64,000 nucleotides of DNA. Origin: RYN-230 sp963834515 (GTDB lineage: Bacteria; Actinomycetota; Actinomycetes; Streptosporangiales; Streptosporangiaceae). Numbering within the stretch: the stretch's first letter is position 1; every line of letters begins with the position of its first letter. The notes beneath the pieces were generated by a model, which saw nothing but the letters and a program-made list of their open reading frames with translations, ran no database searches and had not been told where the DNA came from. The stretch is taken from positions 310,001 through 374,000 of the forward strand of contig CAWICB010000001.1 in the NCBI GenBank assembly GCA_963834515.1, in the 5' to 3' direction. The position numbers and the translations under genes were made by a program. Below are positions 1 to 8,037 of the stretch, piece after piece.

Positions 1-2
1 AC

Positions 3-797
3 TTCGGCGTCGAGGCCGGGTTCCGCGAGTCCGCCACGCTGTGCATCGAGCGGCCGTCCGGCACCGGCGCGGCCGCCGAGTTCATGAGCGATGCCGCCAA
101 CCCGTTCCGCGCCACGGCCGGGCTGCGTATCGATCCGGCGCCGCCCGGGTCGGGAGTGCGGTTCCAGCTGGGCATCGAGCCCGGTGCGCTGCCGGCCGCG
201 TTCCGCAACGCGGTCGAGGAGACCGTGCGGGACACGCTGCGCGAGGGGCTGTCCGGCTGGCTGGTCACCGACGCCGTGGTCACCCTGACCCGATCCGGCT
301 ACACGCCGCCGCCCCCGTACGGCTGGAGCAAGTGGTCCACGTCGGCCGCGGACTTCCGGCACCTGACCCCGCTGGTCCTGATGGCCGCGCTGCGCCAGGC
401 CGGCACCCAGGTGTACGAGCCCGTTCACCGGTTCAGCCTGGACATCCCGGCCGACACCCCGGGGCAGGTGCTGCCCCTGCTGGCCCGGCTGCACGCGGCG
501 CCCGGGACACCCCAGCCGCACGGTTCCTCGTGCCTGATCGAGGGGGACATCCCGGCCGCCCGGGTGCACCAGCTGGCCCAGCAGCTGCCTGCGCTGACCC
601 GCGGCGAGGGCGTGCTGGACTGCACGTTCAGCCACTACCAGCCGGTGCGCGGCCGGGTTCCGGCCCGGCCGCGGTCCGGCCCCAGCCCGCTGAACCGGGA
701 GGAGTACCTGCTGTGCGTCACGCGGCGGACCGGCGGTCAGCGCCCGGCCGGCGGTCGGCGCCCGCCCGGCGGTCAGCCCACGGCCGGCCGTGGGTGA
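3..797 (+). CDS. TetM/OtrA-like ribosomal protection GTPase, C-terminal part (5' partial)
   Basis: The reading frame is open from base 3 and has no start in the window, so the gene begins upstream. The visible 264 residues match EF-G domains IV and V as found in tetracycline ribosomal protection proteins: ESATLCIERP, a GYxP-type stretch at SGYTPPPPYG, the ADFRHLTPLVL block and the GDIPAARVHQL block. Family members are GTPases that bind the ribosome and dislodge tetracycline. The GTPase half is outside the window, so it cannot be checked. The last 25 codons are a Gly/Arg/Pro-rich repeat with no family counterpart. Actinobacterial genomes often carry such paralogues without proven resistance, so the family call is strong but the resistance role is inferred. 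Confidence 0.85.
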   Translation, partial: FGVEAGFRESATLCIERPSGTGAAAEFMSDAANPFRATAGLRIDPAPPGSGVRFQLGIEPGALPAAFRNAVEETVRDTLREGLSGWLVTDAVVTLTRSGYTPPPPYGWSKWSTSAADFRHLTPLVLMAALRQAGTQVYEPVHRFSLDIPADTPGQVLPLLARLHAAPGTPQPHGSSCLIEGDIPAARVHQLAQQLPALTRGEGVLDCTFSHYQPVRGRVPARPRSGPSPLNREEYLLCVTRRTGGQRPAGGRRPPGGQPTAGRG

Positions 798-803
798 TAT
801 AAC
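798..803 (+). promoter_or_regulatory. Leaderless -10 element TATAAC
   Basis: TATAAC ends 6 nt before the ATG at 810, and no Shine-Dalgarno sequence precedes that ATG. The spacing puts the transcript start at or next to the ATG. It sits directly after the TGA of the upstream GTPase gene. The same geometry recurs at about ten genes in the window. Confidence 0.55.
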
Positions 804-809
804 CGCGGC

Positions 810-1475
810 ATGCTGGAGGTCAAGCGGCTGCACCTGGCCAGCCTGCGCGGGGTGGATGGCCTGGAGTGGCCGGTGCATGGCTTCGTGGTCACCCACCCCG
901 GCGGCGCGGTGCTGGTGGACACCGGCGTGGGTGGCCCGCAGGAATGGCTGGACGACTGGCGGGTGGTCAACCGCTCGGTGGCCAGCGCGCTGGCCGGGCT
1001 GGACATGACCCCAGGTGACATCGGCCTGGTCATCAACACGCACCTGCACTTCGACCACTGCGGGCAGAACGCCGTCTTCCCGCACGCCGCCTGCTACGTG
1101 CAGCGCGCCGAGCTGGCCCGGGCCGAGCGGGAGTCGCGTGAGCTGTATGACTGGCTCGGCTTCGGCAATACCCGGTTCGAGCTGCTGGACGGGGATACCG
1201 AGATCCTGCCCGGCCTGTCCGTGCTGGCCACCCCGGGGCACACGGTGGGGCACCAGTGCGTGCTGGTGGGTTCCCGGGCCGGCGACGGCGCGGGCGACCT
1301 GCTGATCGGGGACGCCGCCTACACGCCGCGGGTGTACACCGAACCGGCCGTGGGCGAGCTGCTGCCCGGGCAGGCCAGCGACCCGGTGAGCTGGCGGGAA
1401 TCGCTCGGCCGGATCCACCGGACGGCCCCGGAACGGGTGCACTTCTGCCATCACACCAGGGTGATTCACGGCTGA
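810..1475 (+). CDS. MBL-fold metallo-hydrolase (AHL-lactonase-like)
   Basis: A 221-residue cytoplasmic protein with the metallo-beta-lactamase signature HLHFDHC (HxHxDH) at about residues 78-83, a third His in PGHTVGHQ, the bridging Asp in LIGDAAY and a C-terminal His in CHHTRV. These are the usual ligands of a dinuclear metal site. The domain order and length fit the N-acyl homoserine lactonase/quorum-quenching branch, which opens lactone rings, but the substrate cannot be read from sequence. It starts 13 nt after the upstream gene and appears to have its own leaderless promoter. No signal peptide or frame problem is seen. Confidence 0.85.
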   Translation: MLEVKRLHLASLRGVDGLEWPVHGFVVTHPGGAVLVDTGVGGPQEWLDDWRVVNRSVASALAGLDMTPGDIGLVINTHLHFDHCGQNAVFPHAACYVQRAELARAERESRELYDWLGFGNTRFELLDGDTEILPGLSVLATPGHTVGHQCVLVGSRAGDGAGDLLIGDAAYTPRVYTEPAVGELLPGQASDPVSWRESLGRIHRTAPERVHFCHHTRVIHG

Positions 1476-1489
1476 CCGGCGCGGCCGCT

Positions 1490-1579
1490 GCTCAGGGCTG
1501 GCCGGTGCTCAGCGCTGGCCGGGGTTCAGCGCCGGCCGGTGCTCAGCGCTGGCCGGGGTTCAGCGCCGGCCGGGGCTCA
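1490..1579 (-). repeat. TGA-anchored 17-bp tandem array (5 units)
   Basis: On the minus strand the array begins at the TGA stop of the spermidine-synthase-like gene (1579-1577) and continues as five 17-bp units, each starting with TGA: consensus TGARCMCCGGCCRGCGC. Because 17 is not a multiple of three, the TGAs fall in all three frames. It fills the whole gap to the convergent MBL gene. Related arrays lie at 45957-46010 and 56773-56934. Confidence 0.85.
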
Positions 1580-2416
1580 GGGGCGGCCAGCGAACACGCC
1601 GGGCGGCGGGGCCGGTGACGGCTGGGCCTGCGCGTCGGTGACCGGTTTCGCGCCTGCCGTGAAGCGGTTCAGCGCGGCGCCGTGGACCAGCCGGCCGGGG
1701 AACGGGTCGCCGGCCGCCCGCCGGGTCAGGCCGGCCACCGGGAGCTCATGGCGGGCCGCCGCGAGTACCAGGTTGCCGAACCGGCGGCCACGCAGCACGG
1801 CCGGATCGGCGATCAGGCACACCTCGGGGAACACCGAGCGGAGCGTCGCCACCTGGGCCCGCGCGTAGGCCAGCGGCGGGCCGTCGCCGACATTGGCCAC
1901 GTAGCAGCCGGCCGGGCCGAGCGCACGGGACGCCGCGGCGGCGAACTCCGCCGTGGTCAGGTGGGCCGGGGTCCGGGCGCCGGTGAACAGGTCCGCCACC
2001 ACGAGGTCGAACGACCCGGCCGGCACCTGGTCCAGGACGGCGCGCGCATCGGCCACCCGGATGCGCACCCGGCCCGCACTGCCCCGCCCGGCGCCCGCCC
2101 GGCGGGGCGGCTGGTCCAGCGGCAGCCACTGGCGCACCAAGGCCACCAGTGCGCCATCGGACTCGGCCGCCAGCTGGCTGGACCCGGGCCGGCTAGCCGC
2201 CACGTAGCGGGCCAGGGTGAGCGCGCCCGCGCCCAGATGCAGCACGCGCAGCGGCTGGCCGGGCGGTGCGGCCAGGTCGGCCACGTGGCCGATCCGCCGC
2301 ATGTACTCGAAGTCCAGGTACTCGGGATGGCCGAGGTCCACGTGTGACTGCGGGACATCGTCCACCAGCAGCACCCACGCGCGGGGCCGGTCCGCATCGA
2401 GCAGCAGTTCGGCCAT
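1577..2416 (-). CDS. Spermidine synthase-like methyltransferase-fold protein
   Basis: A 279-residue Rossmann-fold protein. The nucleotide-binding loop VLHLGAGALTLARYV (about residues 49-63) and the acidic turn in FDLVVADLFTGARTP match polyamine synthase-like proteins, and the N-terminus LLVDDVPQSHVDLGHPEYLDFEY resembles the short beta-domain of SpeE. True SpeE transfers aminopropyl groups from decarboxylated SAM. Actinobacterial single-domain homologues are often named only spermidine synthase-like, so the reaction is uncertain. I chose the ATG at 2416; a longer frame runs up through the LuxR gene but is a shadow. The stop starts the TGA array. It lies 92 bp downstream of the LuxR gene, on the same strand. 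Confidence 0.75.
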   Translation of the reverse strand: MAELLLDADRPRAWVLLVDDVPQSHVDLGHPEYLDFEYMRRIGHVADLAAPPGQPLRVLHLGAGALTLARYVAASRPGSSQLAAESDGALVALVRQWLPLDQPPRRAGAGRGSAGRVRIRVADARAVLDQVPAGSFDLVVADLFTGARTPAHLTTAEFAAAASRALGPAGCYVANVGDGPPLAYARAQVATLRSVFPEVCLIADPAVLRGRRFGNLVLAAARHELPVAGLTRRAAGDPFPGRLVHGAALNRFTAGAKPVTDAQAQPSPAPPPGVFAGRP

Positions 2417-2508
2417 CCCCGAGTCGAACCCGCTGCCGCAGCGGCGGCCGATGACGGTCGTCCGGCCGGTGCGGCATACCCACCAGTATGGCCCAGAATG
2501 GCGGAGTA

Positions 2509-3279
2509 TCAGCCGGCCCAGTCCCGGGTGCCGGCCATGGACAGGGCCCTGACGTGGGCGATCGCTTCGGTGCGGGAGCTGACGCCGAGCGCGCGGTAAA
2601 TGTGCTGCAGGTGAGTGTGCACGGTGCGCACGCTCAGCCCGAGCGCGCGCGCCACGGCCCGGTCGGAGTTCCCCGCCCCGACCAGCTGCAGGATGCGGGT
2701 CTGCCGTGCGGTCAGCAGCAGCCGGCCCGTGGCGTCGCGAGGGGTATCGGGCACCGGCCGGCTGAGCAGCATGGCCAGGGCGGCGGCCTGGCTGAGGTGC
2801 GGGCGGACCAGGTCGATCACCTCGCGCTGCTGGTCGGAGAAATCCCGGCCGTACCGGTTCAGCGCCACGCTGATCATGCCGCCGTCCGGGGCCGGGATGC
2901 TCACCACCAGCTGACAGTTCACCTGGGCCGGCCGGTAGAACTCGTGGTACAGGCCGAGCGCGCGGAACTGGCGGTCGCTGGCCACGTCGGAGATCCGCCG
3001 GGCGGAGAGGTCGCCGGTCATCTCGTAGTGACGCAGCAGCGGGTGCTCGTGCACATACTCCTGGAACAGCCGCCCGGCATCCGGGAAATCCAGCGCGCCG
3101 GCCGGGTCGATCTGCCAGGCCACCGCGACCGGGCCGGACAGGTGGTTGTACGAGCACGATTCGGCGGGAACCAGGCTGGACACGAGACTGATCACGCGGC
3201 TGGCGAAGTCGCCGCCCGGCAGGTACAGCTCGGCTAGCCCGTTGCTGAGCTGATGCAGCAACCGGCTTTCCTGGGTCAT
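2509..3279 (-). CDS. LuxR-family transcriptional regulator
   Basis: A 256-residue regulator. The C-terminal 60 residues form a LuxR/FixJ helix-turn-helix: LTARQTRILQLVGAGNSD followed by the recognition helix around LSVRTVHTHLQHIYRALGV. The N-terminal 170 residues resemble a degenerate GAF-type sensor rather than a receiver domain, with no phosphoacceptor Asp motif. The ATG at 3279 has only a weak ribosome site. Instead, a 6-codon leaderless mini-ORF (GTG at 3296) ends in a TGA that overlaps this ATG, which could couple their translation. Targets are unknown; the adjacent spermidine-synthase-like gene is the obvious candidate. Confidence 0.85.
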   Translation of the reverse strand: MTQESRLLHQLSNGLAELYLPGGDFASRVISLVSSLVPAESCSYNHLSGPVAVAWQIDPAGALDFPDAGRLFQEYVHEHPLLRHYEMTGDLSARRISDVASDRQFRALGLYHEFYRPAQVNCQLVVSIPAPDGGMISVALNRYGRDFSDQQREVIDLVRPHLSQAAALAMLLSRPVPDTPRDATGRLLLTARQTRILQLVGAGNSDRAVARALGLSVRTVHTHLQHIYRALGVSSRTEAIAHVRALSMAGTRDWAG

Positions 3280-3296
3280 GATCCGGCCCCGGTCAC
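3276..3296 (-). other. Possible leaderless mini-ORF VTGAGS overlapping the LuxR start
   Basis: On the minus strand GTG at 3296 opens six codons (Val-Thr-Gly-Ala-Gly-Ser) and stops at a TGA that shares two bases with the LuxR ATG. The GTG is 6 nt after a TACCCT hexamer. This is inferred from geometry alone. Confidence 0.3.
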
Positions 3297-3833
3297 CGCA
3301 TCAGGGTAAGCAAAAATGCCGATAGCGCAACAGTCGATGGCAGGCGCAGAGTAACTGGTACCTGCTGGCAGCCCCGGACACACGCGGTGGGGGGTCCCGG
3401 AGCTGCCAGCAGGTTGCGTCGCTGGCAGCGCCGCACCCGGGACGGTTGCGCGGCCCGCGCCGGCGTGGGGGGGACACGCACGGCGGCACGGCGCGGGCCG
3501 CGTCCACCTGGCGGCACCATCCTGCGGACAGGCGCACCGGGCAGGAACCCACGGAAGGCCCGGCGCCGAGCCGGTGTGGGCTGCCGCCGTGCCGCATTTC
3601 GCGCCCGGGGGGTCGGGACGCGAGCCGCGCAGGCGCATGGCCCCCGCTGGGTTCTTCAACCGCAGCCCAAACGTAGACCCTGACTGACCAGACAGTCCAG
3701 GCATTCTGAGCGGATAGTGTCAGGTGGGCCCCATGTCGCGCGCACTGCCCATCGGCGGGGCACCTGGTGGGCGGGGAGGCGCCCGGCCGGGCCGCGACTC
3801 CCATCGCGATACCACGGCCGGTGGCCATGCCAT
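3280..3833. other. 554-bp intergenic region with a 13-bp perfect dyad
   Basis: No convincing gene. Several small frames exist on both strands but are Arg/Pro-rich shadows. The main structure is an inverted repeat with arms ACCTGCTGGCAGC (3360-3372) and its exact complement (3402-3414) around a 29-nt loop. It could be the LuxR leader, an operator or a terminator for the minus-strand gene ending at 3834. The G-rich block around 3465-3480 shows nothing further. Confidence 0.5.
3303..3308 (-). promoter_or_regulatory. -10 element TACCCT upstream of the LuxR gene
   Basis: TACCCT on the minus strand ends 6 nt before the GTG at 3296. The identical hexamer with the same 6-nt gap precedes the starts at 30274 (minus) and 32928 (plus), which supports its being a promoter. 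Confidence 0.45.
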
Positions 3834-4814
3834 TCAGGGTGCGCCTGACCAGTGCAGCGTGAACTGCTTCAGCGTGTAGCCGAACGCATTGACCGTCGGC
3901 TGGACGAAGCTGTCCCGGATGGTCTGGGTGGCCTCGGTCTCGGCGCTGCGCAGCAGCGGCCGGGTCACCTGCGGCGCGTGGGTTGATTTGTAGTACGCGA
4001 TCTGCTGGGCCTGCGCGTACAGCACGGCCGGGGAGAACTGCGGCCGGAGCAGTACACCGCAGCCGAAGCCGGGATAGGTCCAGCTGTGCTGGGTGGCCAG
4101 CGGCTTGGACGGGATGTTGTCGATCGTGACGTCATGCGCGGACCGGGGCAGCTGCGGGGCGGGCAGCACCATCGTGACCGTCACCTGCCCCGGCTGCCCG
4201 CCCCGCGGCCTGCTCAGCACCTGCAACCGGTAATGGCCCGCGGCTGGGGTCCACCAGGCCGGCCCGGGGTTGAGGTTGACGGTGGCAGCGGCGTGGCCCA
4301 CGGCATAGAACGTGCTGGCGTACCAGCACGGCCAGATGCCGATGCTCTTGGACACCTTGTGCGTGAACACGAACGTGAAGTTGGCCTGGCCCAGGGCGGG
4401 CCGGGAGATGCCCTCGATCTTCTGCAGCACCCACGGGCCGAGGTCGGTGTTGGTCGTGGTGCCGGCCGTGATGGCCTGCCACGGCCAGCCGAACTTCACG
4501 CTGGGCAGGTGCACGTTCAGGCCCACGAAGTGCAGGGACGCGGCCAGTGCGGTTAGCACCAGGGACGCGATGGCCCGGCGGAAGATGAACGCCGTCGCCG
4601 CCAGGATCACCGCCCACTTGACCGAGCGGCGCATCCCCAGCCGCCGCGGCCGCGGCGGCCCGGGCGGGCCGGGCCGGCTGGGCCGGCTGGGCCAGTGACC
4701 GGCGACCGGCGGCGGGACGGTGGCCGGATCCGCCTCCTGGTACCGGGCCTGGCCCGGGCGGGCGGGCCGGAGCCCGGGCGGTGGCCCGGCCGGGAAGAGC
4801 AGCGAGCGGAACAT
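3834..4814 (-). CDS. Membrane-anchored extracytoplasmic protein of unknown function
   Basis: A 326-residue protein I do not recognise. The first 60 residues are Pro/Arg-rich and cytoplasmic-looking, then a hydrophobic stretch WAVILAATAFIF and SLVLTALAASLHFVG (about 70-105) suggests one or two membrane passes. The rest is an extracytoplasmic domain with conserved-looking Trp, Cys and Tyr residues, for example GIWPCWYASTFYAVGH and YPGFGCGVLL. The ATG at 4814 is chosen because AGGTG lies just upstream; an in-frame extension to 4970 would run into the preceding gene. It is the last gene of the four-gene minus-strand envelope cluster, 44 bp after its neighbour. Confidence 0.6.
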   Translation of the reverse strand: MFRSLLFPAGPPPGLRPARPGQARYQEADPATVPPPVAGHWPSRPSRPGPPGPPRPRRLGMRRSVKWAVILAATAFIFRRAIASLVLTALAASLHFVGLNVHLPSVKFGWPWQAITAGTTTNTDLGPWVLQKIEGISRPALGQANFTFVFTHKVSKSIGIWPCWYASTFYAVGHAAATVNLNPGPAWWTPAAGHYRLQVLSRPRGGQPGQVTVTMVLPAPQLPRSAHDVTIDNIPSKPLATQHSWTYPGFGCGVLLRPQFSPAVLYAQAQQIAYYKSTHAPQVTRPLLRSAETEATQTIRDSFVQPTVNAFGYTLKQFTLHWSGAP

Positions 4815-4858
4815 GCGAGTCACCTTTTCCTGGGCTGGCTGCGGGCAGGGGGCATGGC

Positions 4859-5809
4859 CTAGACCACGGCCGGGTAACCGAGGCCGAGCACGATCGGCAC
4901 GGCCCCGAACGGGCGCCGGAACCGGGCGCCGGGCTTGTCGGGCGCGTCCGGCTCGGCGATCCTCGGCCACCGCATGTGCAGGTGGGCCGTGGTCAGGCCC
5001 GCCACCGAGTAGGGGAACTCCAGGGCCGACGTCCGGTGCACCACCAGCAGCCGGCCCCAGCGGAACGCGGCGAACACGTTGGCCAGATCAGTCACCGTCA
5101 GCGGCCGCCGCTCGGTCAGGTCGACCCGGTATACCCACCAGGCCATGTCACGCAGGTCGTCGGCGCACTGCTCGAGGGCCGCCGAGCGGGTGGCGTAGCT
5201 GGTCCCGTCCAGGTTGACCGTGCCCAGCTTCTCGCCGTGCACCGGCGAGTAGCCGGAGCGGGCCTCGCACTGCATCCAGTCCGCCGCGGCCAGCACCTTC
5301 CACGGGATGTCGGCGTGCGTGGCCACGTCGCGGTACAGCGGTTCGTCCCGGCGCAGCGGCATCTTGGCCGAGGTCAGGAACGCGGTGTGCACCGACCCCG
5401 GGATCTCCGGCCGGTACCGGCGCAGTGTGGACCAGGCCCGGCGGCTGCTCGCGGCCGGCCCGGGCTGGCGGTCACGCGGCGGCAGTTCTGCCGCGGTGAG
5501 AACCGCGTGCTGCGGCGCTGGGGTGGTGGCGCGGGCGTGCGGGCCGGGCCCGCGGCCGGCGCGGACTGACGCGCCCGGCGCGGGCTGGGCTGGCCGCGAC
5601 GTCGTGCCCGGTGTGCGGGTGCCGGGCCGGGTGGGCGGCAGCTCTGCCGCGGTGAGCACCGCGTGCTGCGGCGCTGGGGTGGTGGCGCGGCCGTGCGGGC
5701 CGGGCCGCCGGTCGGCGCGGACCGACGCGCTCGGCGTGGGCTGGGCCGGCCGCGGCGGCGCAGCTGGTGTGCTCGTGCCGGGCCGGGTGGGTGGCGGAGT
5801 GGCCGCCAC
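4859..5809 (-). CDS. Lysozyme-like/lytic transglycosylase-like protein, probably the C-terminal part of a frameshifted fusion
   Basis: Residues from about 150 onward form a compact domain: PLYRDVATHADIPWKVLAAA, then WMQCEARSGYSPVHGEKLG with a Glu placed like the catalytic Glu of lysozyme-fold transglycosylases, then a helical stretch and a conserved LEFPYSVAGL block. I read this as a murein-cleaving domain. The N-terminal 130 residues are Pro/Ala/Thr linker made of two 52-residue repeats (156 bp each). The frame is open upstream of the GTG at 5809 and contains the same IPG motif as the linker of the preceding gene. I therefore infer that the two were one protein, split by a missing base near 5900-5950. 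If separate, the GTG at 5809 is the first available start. Confidence 0.6.
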   Translation of the reverse strand: MAATPPPTRPGTSTPAAPPRPAQPTPSASVRADRRPGPHGRATTPAPQHAVLTAAELPPTRPGTRTPGTTSRPAQPAPGASVRAGRGPGPHARATTPAPQHAVLTAAELPPRDRQPGPAASSRRAWSTLRRYRPEIPGSVHTAFLTSAKMPLRRDEPLYRDVATHADIPWKVLAAADWMQCEARSGYSPVHGEKLGTVNLDGTSYATRSAALEQCADDLRDMAWWVYRVDLTERRPLTVTDLANVFAAFRWGRLLVVHRTSALEFPYSVAGLTTAHLHMRWPRIAEPDAPDKPGARFRRPFGAVPIVLGLGYPAVV

Positions 5810-7938
5810 GCCCGGGATCGAGGCCTGGCCGGGGACCGGCGCGCCGCCCGGCCCGGGACGGGTGGCGCGGTGCGGCTGGACCGGGCCGGCGTGACGGGCC
5901 GGCCCGGCCCGGGACGGTGCGTCCCAGCGGACCTGCCGCCCGCCGCGCCCGTGGTGGCCGAGGCGGAGGGCGTGCTGCTCGGGCTGGCTGACCGCGACCG
6001 CGGTGGCCTGCTGGTGGCCGGGGCCGGCGGCGTGGCGGTGGCTGACGGCGTGGCGGTGGCCTGCGGCGTGGCCGTGGCCGTGGCTGTGGGCGTGGCGGTG
6101 GCCGGCGGACTGGCTGTGCCCGGCGCGCTGCCGGTGCGGGTGGCGGGCGGGGTAGGCGCGGGCGAGGCCGGATGGCTGGCTGCGGGCGCCGGGCTGTGCG
6201 CTGCAGCCGGGCTGTGCGCTGGCGCCGGGCTGTGCGCTGGCGGAGCCGGGGCGGGCGCGTCGTACTGGTACAGGTTGTACTGCCGCATCAGGCTGATCAG
6301 TTGTGCGCCGTACTGCGGGTCGGTGGCATAGACCCCAGTGAGCGCGTTGGCGAACGCGTTAGGCGCCGAACGGACCGCCATGGCCTGCTGGTAGTAGCCG
6401 CTGTCAGCCAGCAGCTGCCCGTGGTCGGCGATGCTCTCGGCGAAGTTATGGTAGACGCGGAACGGGGCAGTGGTGCTGACCCACTGGCCGTTCTCATACT
6501 CCTGGGTGGGCAGCGAGTCGGTCCCGGCCGGGCCGGTCCCCTTCATGCCGAACAGGTTGTAGTCCTGGCTGGCCAGCAGGCTCTGGCCCCAGTTCGACTC
6601 GTCGATGGCCTGCGCGATCGTGACCGCGGCCGGAACCCCGTAGGTGCGCTGCGACGCGATAGCGCCCGGGACCACCGAGTCAATGAACGCCTTCTGTGCG
6701 GACGCCTCGTCTGCCGGGGCCGCGCTAGCCGGGACCTGATGGTGGCCGGGGCTGGCCGCTGGCCGGCGCGGGGCCGCGGGCCCGGGGCGGCCGGTAGCGT
6801 CCAGGCCCGGGATGGCCGTGCCGCCCGGCGCGGCGGTCTGATCGGTCAGCACGCCTGAGCCGGCCCCAGGGTCACGGTGGTGCCCGTGCTCGGCCGTGCC
6901 GGGGCCGGTAGCGCCGGGGATGGCGGCGGCGCCGGCCAGGGCAGTCACCGCGGCGGGCGCATGATGACTGGGCGGCCGCGGGGCGGGTACCTGGCCCGAG
7001 CCCGGAATGGCGGCCAGCCCAGTGGCCGCGTCGGTCTGGGCAGCGGGGCCGCTGCCTGCCGCCTGGCCCGCGCCCCGGTGCGCCGGTCCGCCCGCGGCAC
7101 CAGCCGCCGCGGGTGCGGACCCCGGGATGGCGGCCTGCCCGGCCCCGGTGGCCGGCCCGGCCCGGGCAGCTGCGCGGTGCGCCGGGCCGGGTCCAGGGCG
7201 GGCCGCGCTGGCCGCACCGGAGCCGGCCTGCTGCAGCGAGCCGTTGTTGACGAAGCCGGCCACGCCCTGGGCCGACAGCGGCGCCGGGTACTGGTGCGCG
7301 TTAACCGAGAAGTTCGGCAGTGAGTCGCCGCCGATCGTGTGCAGCACGCCGTTCGCGTCCGACGTGACCACTTCGACGTGCTGGTCGAACAGCACCCAGT
7401 CGCCGGGCTGCGGCTGGTAGCCATCACCGAGCGGGTGCCAGCGGTGCTGCGTCTCCGCGTCCTGCAGGACCGACATGACGCCCGGCGAGGATGGGTTCGG
7501 GTCAACCCGGACGTCGGCCCAGCTGTGCAGCGGCCAGGGGTAGGAGCTGCCGCCGGTCACCCAGCTCTGCTGGCCCACCACCTTGGCCGCCAGCTCCAGC
7601 GTCAGGCTGGCGAACGCGGCGCAGGACGGCCCGTGGTCGGCATGATCGATGCTGTCCTGCTGCCAGATCATCGCCTCCATCTCGGCCGGTGTGTTGTGCT
7701 GGGCCAGCTGCAGGTAGTGCTCGGCCACGTTGACGATGGCGGTACGCAGGGTGGCGTCGCTGGCCGGGGCCTGCCTGGTGGAGTGCTGCAGCGCCAGCAG
7801 GTTGATGGGCAGGCTGGTGGGCGACGAGAAATCCACCGCCGTCCGCGGCACGAACGAGAAACCCGTGATGGCGCCGCCAGCGCTGAGGCTGACCAGCGCG
7901 GTGGCCTGCTGCCACCACGGCGAGCTGGCGCGCGGCAA
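5374..7938 (-). CDS. CHAP-like plus glucosaminidase (FlgJ/GH73-type) secreted muralytic protein
   Basis: The N-terminus has a hydrophobic stretch (about 10-30) that could be a signal anchor. Next comes a CHAP/NlpC-like domain: Cys at about 106 in GPSCAAFASL and His at about 187 in GDWVLFDQHVEVV. A long linker with recurring IPG motifs follows. Then a glucosaminidase domain (about 410-570) has TIAQAIDESNWGQS with the likely catalytic Glu, and YNLFGMKG. Together they would cut both peptide and glycan parts of peptidoglycan. The start is set by the ribosome site: AAGGAGG is fused to the upstream GTG (7947) but sits 8 nt before TTG at 7938. The last 190 codons become Arg-rich and look out of frame, so the true protein probably continues into the 4859-5809 frame. 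Confidence 0.7.
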   Translation of the reverse strand: MPRASSPWWQQATALVSLSAGGAITGFSFVPRTAVDFSSPTSLPINLLALQHSTRQAPASDATLRTAIVNVAEHYLQLAQHNTPAEMEAMIWQQDSIDHADHGPSCAAFASLTLELAAKVVGQQSWVTGGSSYPWPLHSWADVRVDPNPSSPGVMSVLQDAETQHRWHPLGDGYQPQPGDWVLFDQHVEVVTSDANGVLHTIGGDSLPNFSVNAHQYPAPLSAQGVAGFVNNGSLQQAGSGAASAARPGPGPAHRAAARAGPATGAGQAAIPGSAPAAAGAAGGPAHRGAGQAAGSGPAAQTDAATGLAAIPGSGQVPAPRPPSHHAPAAVTALAGAAAIPGATGPGTAEHGHHRDPGAGSGVLTDQTAAPGGTAIPGLDATGRPGPAAPRRPAASPGHHQVPASAAPADEASAQKAFIDSVVPGAIASQRTYGVPAAVTIAQAIDESNWGQSLLASQDYNLFGMKGTGPAGTDSLPTQEYENGQWVSTTAPFRVYHNFAESIADHGQLLADSGYYQQAMAVRSAPNAFANALTGVYATDPQYGAQLISLMRQYNLYQYDAPAPAPPAHSPAPAHSPAAAHSPAPAASHPASPAPTPPATRTGSAPGTASPPATATPTATATATPQATATPSATATPPAPATSRPPRSRSASPSSTPSASATTGAAGGRSAGTHRPGPGRPVTPARSSRTAPPVPGRAARRSPARPRSRAWRPLRHPPGPARAHQLRRRGRPSPRRARRSAPTGGPARTAAPPPQRRSTRCSPRQSCRPPGPAPAHRARRRGQPSPRRARQSAPAAGPARTPAPPPQRRSTRFSPRQNCRRVTASPGRPRAAAGPGPHCAGTGRRSRGRCTPRS
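5481..5792. repeat. Two tandem 156-bp repeats (52 codons) in a linker
   Basis: Copies at 5481-5636 and 5637-5792 share most bases, and a partial third copy begins at 5793. The length is a whole number of codons, so the repeat encodes a 52-residue Pro/Ala-rich linker block ending in AVLTAAELPP in the minus-strand frame of the downstream muralytic gene. Confidence 0.8.
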
Positions 7939-8037
7939 CGATTTCACCTCCTTACTGATGGTGTTGAAGCAGCCCGCACGGCGCGGGCGCGGACGCAGGT
8001 CCGCGTGGCCGGGGCACCGGAGGGGTGATCGCCCCGG

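Noticed and set aside
1577..3157. 526-codon minus-strand frame joining the LuxR region to the spermidine-synthase-like gene
   Set aside because: The first 247 codons are antiphase to the LuxR gene on the same strand and have no protein character.
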